From Volvox africanus (lineage: Eukaryota > Chlorophyta > Chlorophyceae > Chlamydomonadales > Volvocaceae), in contig BSDZ01000004.1 of assembly GCA_030268105.1 (NCBI GenBank), positions 3,087,001-3,151,000 of the forward strand: DNA of 64,000 bases, in the 5' to 3' direction. Every line of letters starts with the position of its first letter. Position 1 is the first letter of the stretch. Below are positions 57,417 through 64,000 of the stretch, piece by piece. Position numbers and translations under genes: made by a program. The notes under the pieces are model-generated. The model was not told where the DNA came from, ran no database searches, and saw nothing but the letters and a program-made list of their open reading frames with translations.

Positions 57417-57850
57417 ATGGCGAGTTCCAGCGACGAACCACGAGGACCGCTAGATACTTTTGCCGAAGACTTAGGCCGCGCCGTTTTGGACGCCGCCGCT
57501 TCCGGTTTGTAATTGTTTAATTGCTTTTGCTTAGATTGCTGCACTTGTTGTGTAAGTGTACGCTCTGAGTCGCAGGTAATCTCAGTGCACCGGCATTGCT
57601 TGCCGCGGCGACTGAGACCGGCGTTCGTCCGGACCAGTTGGCGACTCTCATTGCTCAAACTACGGAGATCAGGACTCAGCTGGGCAATTACTTGCTGAGT
57701 TTGCTGAATCTTCTCAAGAGTACTGTCGGTAGGCTCACCGAGTCGCTTTGTACTCTTGCCTTTGCGATAGAAGTCGGCTTCTATTACGCAAAACTAGGGT
57801 ATCGTTTCGTGCTCCATGTCCGCGGAACACGACGATACGCCGCACACTAG
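57417..57850 (+). CDS. Element I ORF0, spliced leader ORF
   Basis: Exon 1 is 57417-57504, starting at the first ATG after the primer site. The intron is 57505-57575 (71 bp, GTTTGT...GTCGCAG), and exon 2 is 57576-57850. The joined product is 120 residues: an acidic N-terminus, an Ala/Leu-rich part, the helix TTEIRTQLGNYLLSLLNLL, a hydrophobic stretch and a basic tail. The end overlaps the gag ATG by 35 bp in another frame. A GT in phase 1 after STVG is also conserved and could start a second intron. Support: conservation of exon 2 and acceptor in diverged element G. Against: no transcript evidence and no known homologue. Confidence 0.55.
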
Positions 57851-59051
57851 CCTAGCTAGCCAACCCGACTTCGTTGTAGCTGCTAGAGCGCCGGATAGAG
57901 GTCTTGAGACTGTTGGCGCGCGAGTCACTCAAGAGCCCCTTTTCCTTCAGACCCCTGCTCACTTAATTGTGCCGCATTCAGCAGTGAACACGAATATGGA
58001 CAACACTGCTGGACCAAGGGTTCTGCCAGTACCTCAAGCTCGAGGGCATGATGACATCCCTGAGGTGATGAGATTGTCGATTCCCGTTCCTAGGCTCAAT
58101 ATTTCGCTGACCGACAAGACACCAGGGCATAGCATAGCCGATGCAACTCGTGCGTACGTGCGTGACGCTAAAAAGTACCTCCAAGCTGTTCATGGTGGCG
58201 ATAATGACGGTATCAGGTGTCTCTTCGTTGGTAACACCCTCGAGGGCGCAGCGAAGGACTGGTATCGCAATTGGACCAACGCCCGGGGCAGCTATACTTT
58301 TGACGAGTTAGTCGCCGCTTTGCTCGCACGATTCGCTACTGAGGTTCAAGCACGCGATGTGGAAGCTCGTAACGTTTTGGCAGCGGGTAGCTACCACATG
58401 CGTCGGGATGAAAATGTACCTGCGTACCAGTCACGCTTCGAAGCACTTGTGACTCCCATTGCTGACCTCACCGAATCTGAGCGTGTCTTTTGGTTTAGGC
58501 GAGGCCTAACGAAACTTTTGGCTAAATGGTGCGCCACTGACTTGGTTGGAGCGCAGATCAAGTCGTATGACGCGTTGGTCGCTTTTGCTAAGGGCGCGGA
58601 GATACGACTTCTTGCCGGCGAGGAAGAAGTCAAGTCTGCCCCTCGTGCAAATGCCGTGCAAGTGCAGGATCCGCTTGGGGAAGCTGTAGCTCTCGACCAG
58701 GACCTCGGCGCGACCCGCCCCACGCCTACTGCCGCGACGCGACGCGGCAACGGGCAGCGCAAGGCGCGCGGGGGCGCTAGCTCGGGTGTCCGTGGTACAG
58801 GAGGAGCAGGTCCGAGCTCGGACCCAGCTAGGAACAGGAAGCGTGGTGGTGCGCCGTCGTCGGCAGCCGCACAGCGTTCCGACCCCAACGCGAAGCGTAC
58901 TCGTACGGACGACACATTTATGCCAAAATGGAATTGCAATCGTTCCGAATTCGAGCGTCGAAAATTGGCCAACGTTTGTCTACGGTGTGCGGAGAGCCAT
59001 TCTACGAAGGATTGCCCTCTAATGCCGCCGTTTGTACCTCAGCCGAAATAG
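57816..59051 (+). CDS. Element I gag
   Basis: 411 residues, the same translation as element H. Gag core from about residue 85 to 245 (RAYVRDAKKYLQAVHGG, GNTLEGAAKDWYRNWTN, YQSRFEALVTPI, FWFRRGLTKLLAKWCATD). A basic low-complexity linker follows, then the CX2CX3HX4C knuckle CLRCAESHSTKDC near residue 395. It ends PPFVPQPK-UAG. It should package the element RNA in cytoplasmic particles. Confidence 0.95.
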   Translation: MSAEHDDTPHTSLASQPDFVVAARAPDRGLETVGARVTQEPLFLQTPAHLIVPHSAVNTNMDNTAGPRVLPVPQARGHDDIPEVMRLSIPVPRLNISLTDKTPGHSIADATRAYVRDAKKYLQAVHGGDNDGIRCLFVGNTLEGAAKDWYRNWTNARGSYTFDELVAALLARFATEVQARDVEARNVLAAGSYHMRRDENVPAYQSRFEALVTPIADLTESERVFWFRRGLTKLLAKWCATDLVGAQIKSYDALVAFAKGAEIRLLAGEEEVKSAPRANAVQVQDPLGEAVALDQDLGATRPTPTAATRRGNGQRKARGGASSGVRGTGGAGPSSDPARNRKRGGAPSSAAAQRSDPNAKRTRTDDTFMPKWNCNRSEFERRKLANVCLRCAESHSTKDCPLMPPFVPQPK

Positions 59052-59090
59052 GGGCTTGCCCGGGTTCCTGCGGAGGGGGCTCTACCTGGG
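59049..59090 (+). promoter_or_regulatory. Gag UAG with downstream stem: candidate readthrough signal, element I
   Basis: UAG 59049-59051, spacer GGGCUUG (7 nt), 5' arm CCCGGGU 59059-59065, 18-nt loop, 3' arm ACCUGGG 59084-59090 (one G-U pair). Pol is open in the same frame from 59052. See the finding on covariation. Confidence 0.62.
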
Positions 59091-62000
59091 TTTTCTGAAC
59101 TAACGCGTGGTCGGTGGTCATCCTTACGGCCAGCCGTTAAGGCATTGTTGCCTTGTGTACTTGGACACATCGAGCGAGTCATTGCGCGACGCATCACGCT
59201 TGACGGACGCACGGGACTTCTCTGCTTCGATCCGTTGTGTAATGTGTTTACACCTCGCCGTCCCCTGTCGTCTATCGATCTGTCCAACCACGTGGTTTTG
59301 TTCATCCCCTCGTCTCTGCGTGAGATGTCGGAACAGTTGGCCATGTACAGGAGGTGCAGGCGTCAATATCCAGACACTGCCGCATGTGTTTTACTCCCCG
59401 CTTTCTGTCGGCGCAAGGCAGAGGCATCGTTAAGGGGTATGCGGCATGTCCACCGGTTCGAGCCGGGCACCGTTTTGTTTAATGGTGTGGATCGGGAGGG
59501 TACGTTGGCTCCGTGGCCACACCTATCCTACTCGGTTGACGTTTGGTACGAAGCTCCTGATGGGGGTGCCGTTGGTTACGGACCCGCCTTAAGTGCACTG
59601 ACGTTGTCTGCTGGGCAGTCGCTCGTAGATAACCGTGTCCCTGTGGTTCAGATCGGTTTGAATGGCCGTACTCTGAAGGCACTTGTTGACACCGGTGCCA
59701 GCGACGACTTCATCTCTGTCGCAGAGGTGAACGCGCTGGGGTTGTCCCCAGAGTCGTCTGATTGTCCACAGGTTACCCTTGCTGACGGGGGTAAGCATCC
59801 CATCGTGGGCAGGATTACCCTTAGCCTATCGTTAGGCCCTTTGCGTGTTGTGACCCGGCCGTACGTGCTGCAGGGCTTAGCAGAGACTGCACCGTACATA
59901 ATGGGGTCGTCGACATTACGACAGTACCGCGCGCGCATAGACATGGAGACCGCAACCCTGCATATGTGCAAGGGTACTCTGTCGATTAAGGTACCTTTCC
60001 TGTCGTTCGAACATGTCACACCAAAGGAGGGCGAAACTGAGGCGGTGCCTATGGTTAATTTCGCCGTGACCGCAATGGCCGCGCGAATCGAACCAGAGCT
60101 AGTCGGGCGTAAGGAGGCCGTCCGTTTGTTACGGAAGGGTGCCCACGGACTGCTTTTAAGGCCGCGGGTGAGCTGTTGTGTCACCACCGCGCAGATTTCT
60201 GTGGATCCTGAGGTTGAGGCCCTACTGTCGCAGTATGAGGACGTCTTTAAAGATATCCCTGGCCTACCACCTATGCGTCCTGTTGATCACACAATCCCTC
60301 TCATGCCTGGAGCGCAGCCTACGGCCCGGCCAATGTACAGGTTGAGTCCATTGGAACTGGACGAGGTGAAGCGCCAGGTGACGGATTTGCTCGCGAAGGG
60401 TATGATACGCCCCAGCACATCCCCGTATTCTGCACCGATTTTGTTTGTCGGTAAGAAGGATGGGACCTTGCGCATGTGCATCGATTACCGGGGGTTAAAT
60501 GCGAATACGGTGAAAAATCGCTACCCTTTGCCACGCGTGGACGACCTGTTGGATAAGCTGAAGGGCTCGGCTTATTTTTCCTCAATTGACTTACAACAGG
60601 GCTACAATCAGATTCGCATCGCTGCCTCTGATATCCCGAAAACCGCTTTTCGGACGCCCTTCGGTCACTTTGAGTATACGGTCCTATCGTTTGGTTTGAC
60701 TAATGCCCCTGCGACGTTTCAGGCGGTTATGGACCGAATGTTTAGGCCGTTTATCGACAGGTTCGTTGTTTGCTACCTGGATGACATCTTGGTATATTCT
60801 AAGACGCGCGAGGAGCACTTGGAGCATCTGCGGCTCGTGCTCGACGTTATGAGGCGGGAGCAATTGTTTGCTAAACGCGCCAAATGCTTTTGGGCGCAGC
60901 CTCAGGTGGAATATTTGGGCCACATTGTGTCGGCCACCGGTGTGAAGATGGACCCGCGGAAGGTCGCCGTGGTTCGCGATTGGCCCGCGCCTCAGAACCT
61001 CACGGAGCTGCGTAAGTTCCTTGGCTTGACCAATTATTTCCGGAAGTTCATTGAAAAATATTCCATCATTGCGGCCCCGCTTACTAACTTAACTCGCAAA
61101 GGCGTTTTCGTTTCGCTCGAGTCGTGGACGTCGCAATGCCAGCGGGCATTCGAAGAGCTCAAACGAATCGTTGCCGAAGATGTCACCCTTGCATTCCCTG
61201 ATTACTCGTTGCCATTTCGTATTGAGGTAGTGTCTGATGCCTCAATATTTGGAAGCGGCGCTGTATTGTTACAGGAAGGGCGACCGATCGCCTTCACGAG
61301 TAAGAAGTTTTCTGGTGCGGAGATTCGCTACACCACCGGGGAACAGGAGCTTCTGGCCGTGCTGCATGCTTTAAAGGAATGGCGCTGTTACCTCGAGGGA
61401 CGCCCGTTTACTTTAAAGACTGACCATAAGCCCCTAACGTTTTTGCAAAGCGTTCCGACGTTGAACCGCCGTCAAGCTAGGTGGATGGAATATCTAGCTA
61501 GGTTCAACTGCACCTGGGAGTATATTTCTGGTAAATTGAATATTGCCGATGCTCTCAGTCGACATCCGTCGCTACACGTTGCAATTTTGGCAGCGCCCGT
61601 CGTGCGGCCGCGTAGCGAGGAGGTTCCGATCGCGACGGACCTCGCGGAGCGGTTGAAGGTTGCCTACAGCGCAGACGCCTGGTTCGCGGACCCGGCTAAT
61701 GTGGGAAACCTTCGCAAGCAGAATGGCCTTTGGCTACGGACGGAGGGTGCAGCTATGCAAATCGTCGTTCCGAACGACGACGCGCTACACTACGACATCC
61801 TTGCGCGGTTCCACGAGGACCCGTTAGCAGGACACCCTGGTAGCAAGCGATTGATCGACTTGGTGCAACGTTCCTTTTGGTGGCCTCGTTTGGCTAAGGA
61901 TGCGGCGAACTTCGTCCAGACATGCAGTCTGTGCCAGCGCAATAAGGCTTTGTCCGGTAAGGGCCATGGGTTGTTGCAACCGTTGCCTGTCCCGGATGCG

Positions 62001-63113
62001 CCTTGGGAAAGTGTTTCCATGGACTTCGTAGTCGCGCTGCCCAAAACTGAGGGGGGATACGATGCGGTGTTCGTAATGGTCGATCGTCTGACTAAGATGG
62101 TTCACCTAGCACCATGCACATCATCCTGCACGGCTGAGCAAACCGCACGTTTGTTTTTCGATAATGTGGTTCGGTTACACGGGATTCCCAAAAATGTGAT
62201 CTCGGACCGCGGTGGACAGTTCACGTCTAAGTTTTGGGAAGCGCTCTGCAAACTAGTTGGCATGCGCGTCAACCTGAGCACGGCGTATCACCCGCAGACT
62301 GATGGTCAAACCGAACGCACAAACCGCACGTTGGGTGATATGTTGCGCAATTATGCTGGTCGCACACCACTTGTTTGGGATACATATTTGACTGCGGCAG
62401 AATTCGCGCTTAACAACGCTGTTAACCGCTCTACAGGCAAAAGTCCGTTCTTTCTTAACTACGGGTTTCATCCCGCGCTACCCGTGTGGCGAGAGTTGGA
62501 AGTGAACGTGCCTGCTGCTAAACTTTTTGCCAAGTCTTTTATGTCCCGAATCACAGACGCGAAGTCGTGTTTGGACGCGGCGCAGCAACGAACGACAGAA
62601 TACTACAACAAATCCAAGCAGGATGTGACGTTTTCGGAAGGGCAACTCGTGTTGCTAAGCACCAAGAACTTGCGTTCCTTGGCCGACGGATCCCGAAAAC
62701 TCTTACCCCGCTGGATTGGTCCGTATCCTGTCGTGCGCATGGTTGGGAATGTGGCTGTGGAGCTTGCATTGCCCGCTGATATGCCCATTCACCCCACGTT
62801 TCACGTATCGCTTGTTCGTCCGTATCGTGGTACGGAACCCGTCCCTGAGCCTGCTAACGCCCCCGCAGCGATCGAACCAGTTCCCGAGACCTGGATCGCT
62901 GGTAAACAGAAGTTTTACGATGTGGAGCGGGTGTTAGATTATCGCGCGCGTCGTGTGGGCCGACACCGACGTAAGCGAACAGTACACGAGTACTTGGTTA
63001 AGTGGACAGGGTATACCGATGAGCACAACTCATGGGAACCGGCACGCAACTTCTCACAGGACATGAAACCCCTGCTCGAAGAAGCCCGCAAACGTGCCAC
63101 ACAAGCCCAATGA
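59052..63113 (+). CDS. Element I pol: protease, RT, RNase H, integrase, chromodomain
   Basis: Open in the gag frame from 59052 to TGA at 63113. Counting residues from 59145: protease Asp182 in VDTGAS, RT YLDD at 544-547, then RNase H, the HHCC-type integrase region ending CSLC, integrase core Asp/Asp/Glu ([21 protein letters not shown]), and a C-terminal chromodomain with the aromatic KW and SWEP positions. It makes the enzymes that copy and insert the element. There is no good independent start: the first ATG lies well inside, so a gag-pol fusion by suppression of UAG is the simplest expression route. The chromodomain places it among chromoviruses. Confidence 0.95.
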   Translation, partial: GLARVPAEGALPGFSELTRGRWSSLRPAVKALLPCVLGHIERVIARRITLDGRTGLLCFDPLCNVFTPRRPLSSIDLSNHVVLFIPSSLREMSEQLAMYRRCRRQYPDTAACVLLPAFCRRKAEASLRGMRHVHRFEPGTVLFNGVDREGTLAPWPHLSYSVDVWYEAPDGGAVGYGPALSALTLSAGQSLVDNRVPVVQIGLNGRTLKALVDTGASDDFISVAEVNALGLSPESSDCPQVTLADGGKHPIVGRITLSLSLGPLRVVTRPYVLQGLAETAPYIMGSSTLRQYRARIDMETATLHMCKGTLSIKVPFLSFEHVTPKEGETEAVPMVNFAVTAMAARIEPELVGRKEAVRLLRKGAHGLLLRPRVSCCVTTAQISVDPEVEALLSQYEDVFKDIPGLPPMRPVDHTIPLMPGAQPTARPMYRLSPLELDEVKRQVTDLLAKGMIRPSTSPYSAPILFVGKKDGTLRMCIDYRGLNANTVKNRYPLPRVDDLLDKLKGSAYFSSIDLQQGYNQIRIAASDIPKTAFRTPFGHFEYTVLSFGLTNAPATFQAVMDRMFRPFIDRFVVCYLDDILVYSKTREEHLEHLRLVLDVMRREQLFAKRAKCFWAQPQVEYLGHIVSATGVKMDPRKVAVVRDWPAPQNLTELRKFLGLTNYFRKFIEKYSIIAAPLTNLTRKGVFVSLESWTSQCQRAFEELKRIVAEDVTLAFPDYSLPFRIEVVSDASIFGSGAVLLQEGRPIAFTSKKFSGAEIRYTTGEQELLAVLHALKEWRCYLEGRPFTLKTDHKPLTFLQSVPTLNRRQARWMEYLARFNCTWEYISGKLNIADALSRHPSLHVAILAAPVVRPRSEEVPIATDLAERLKVAYSADAWFADPANVGNLRKQNGLWLRTEGAAMQIVVPNDDALHYDILARFHEDPLAGHPGSKRLIDLVQRSFWWPRLAKDAANFVQTCSLCQRNKALSGKGHGLLQPLPVPDAPWESVSMDFVVALPKTEGGYDAVFVMVDRLTKMVHLAPCTSSCTAEQTARLFFDNVVRLHGIPKNVISDRGGQFTSKFWEALCKLVGMRVNLSTAYHPQTDGQTERTNRTLGDMLRNYAGRTPLVWDTYLTAAEFALNNAVNRSTGKSPFFLNYGFHPALPVWRELEVNVPAAKLFAKSFMSRITDAKSCLDAAQQRTTEYYNKSKQDVTFSEGQLVLLSTKNLRSLADGSRKLLPRWIGPYPVVRMVGNVAVELALPADMPIHPTFHVSLVRPYRGTEPVPEPANAPAAIEPVPETWIAGKQKFYDVERVLDYRARRVGRHRRKRTVHEYLVKWTGYTDEHNSWEPARNFSQDMKPLLEEARKRATQAQ

Positions 63114-63157
63114 CCCCTGCAGTCGATGCTGTATGATGCAGCGAGGACGCTGCATAC

Positions 63158-63172
63158 GGGAGGGGGGATAAT
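63158..63172 (+). promoter_or_regulatory. Element I polypurine tract
   Basis: GGGAGGGGGGATAAT runs straight into the 3' LTR at 63173. Confidence 0.88.
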
Positions 63173-63997
63173 TGTTGTGCTACGGTTCATTTCCCGTCGA
63201 CGCGTAGGTCGACGCGATCCTATGAGTCGAAGTGCTTTTGTGATGAACGCATTACATATGAATGAATCTGCATGATATAAATGTATTCGCATACATTTAT
63301 ATATGCATCTGGCATGTTGTCATGATCCATCGCGACATCGCACCATGGCAAATCCGCCTAGCATGCATGAATGACCTAATCATTGAAGTGCGCATTATGC
63401 TCGTGCTACGAAACGATAAGTAATATTATCTGATATAATATTACTTCATTAAAGCACACGTTGAGAGCGCCGCACTCGTCGCGATGCATGCCCTGCAACC
63501 GGATATCGTTATCCGGACCCTTGCATCATGCGAATGCCGGAAAGGCTTATACGTTGTTATGCGTAGACATCGCCTAGACGCAGTAGGGTTGTCACATTTA
63601 GGATCGGCCTCCTAATGTGAATCGTACGGCATTGCGATGCTGCGAGTATAACAGATGCGAGGACGGCTAAGCTAGACAAGACATTCGATACCGGAGAACA
63701 CTTGTGTGTTCTACATTACTATTGCTATACGATATCCTACTTAGCCCGAGCTAAAGCCTGAACTTCGCTAATCACCGCCGCGTGATGATTGCTTGCTTCC
63801 GGCGCTGACGGCGATTTCGTCCATTGCATCATTCCGATCTGTAAGACCGTAAGTTATATCTCTCTTCGTCTTGAAGTCTTCCGCTGTCTCTGTTTGCTCT
63901 CGCTTGCCTTGCTGTACTTGCAAGTGCTCGCGCATCGGTGTCTAAAGTCTTCAGACGTGCAGACACTTATGAGCAAACGCGAACGAGAGGTACAACA
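63173..63997 (+). repeat. Element I 3' LTR (825 bp)
   Basis: Matches the 5' LTR except for one base seen (63664). Three bases of flank (cga) remain before the window ends. Confidence 0.96.
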
Positions 63998-64000
63998 CGA

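Larger units (their letters stand above)
56525..63997 (+). mobile_element. Element I: complete Ty3/gypsy chromovirus, 7473 bp
   Basis: LTRs 56525-57349 and 63173-63997, with all internal parts present and open. The same length as element H, with the same gag and pol translations. The two LTRs differ at one base that I can see (T at 57016, C at 63664). The left flank is ccaag; only three bases (cga) are visible on the right and they do not match, so the target duplication is unconfirmed. Confidence 0.96.

Noticed and set aside
57733..57797. Second intron fusing ORF0 in frame to gag
   Set aside because: The phase-1 donor-like GT after STVG is conserved, but the best acceptor (CTAG at 57794-57797) does not restore the gag frame, and gag has its own conserved ATG.
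1..64000. CRISPR-like or prokaryotic system
   Set aside because: No spaced short direct repeats, no operons or ribosome binding sites; the content is eukaryotic retroelements and spliced fragments.

Overview
The window is nuclear DNA of an unidentified eukaryote, most likely a green alga or another member of the plant lineage. That assignment rests on chromodomain Ty3/gypsy elements, a Ty1/copia element, a jacalin-like lectin remnant and short 71-73 bp GT-AG introns. I cannot name the species. Nothing here is prokaryotic.

Roughly two thirds of the window is a nest of long terminal repeat (LTR) retrotransposons. Left nest (1-31.1 kb): element A (minus strand, 5' half, cut by the window edge) sits in a reverse transcriptase fragment B. 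It is followed by a series of decayed family-C elements (C1 and C2 minus, C3 plus), an inverted pol fragment D, an isolated LTR, and two further pol fragments E (plus) and F (minus) joined head to head. An AT-rich island of unknown origin follows, then element G (minus). The complete element H (20583-28055, 5-bp target duplication GTAAT) is inserted in G. Beyond G's LTR lie two family-C LTRs in opposite orientation separated by 20 bp, and a last RNase H scrap.

Middle region (31.1-52.5 kb): no autonomous elements. It holds a few candidate host genes: a small secreted or single-pass protein, a polytopic membrane protein, a two-exon fragment with a clean 73-bp intron, and a jacalin-like lectin with one in-frame stop. 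It also holds one solo LTR with a perfect TACAC duplication, at least five kinds of unnamed dispersed repeat, very pure pentanucleotide microsatellites, and a pair of strong palindromes.

Right nest (52.5-64 kb): a Ty1/copia element, open except for one TGA, is interrupted at base 56524 by element I (56525-63997). I is a complete chromovirus whose gag and pol translations are the same as those of H, in inverted orientation about 29 kb away.

A, H and I share one architecture: LTR, a tRNA primer site, a small spliced ORF upstream of gag (called ORF0 here), gag, an in-frame UAG, then pol (protease, reverse transcriptase, RNase H, integrase, chromodomain), polypurine tract, LTR. The diverged element G keeps ORF0 and the gag-UAG-pol layout. 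Three features look selected and are, to my knowledge, not standard annotation. First, the gag UAG is followed 7 nt later by a 7-bp stem whose pairing is kept by compensatory change in G, which suggests programmed readthrough. Second, ORF0 is conserved in G with the same splice acceptor. Third, the LTRs of three families carry palindromes at matching positions but with different stem sequences.
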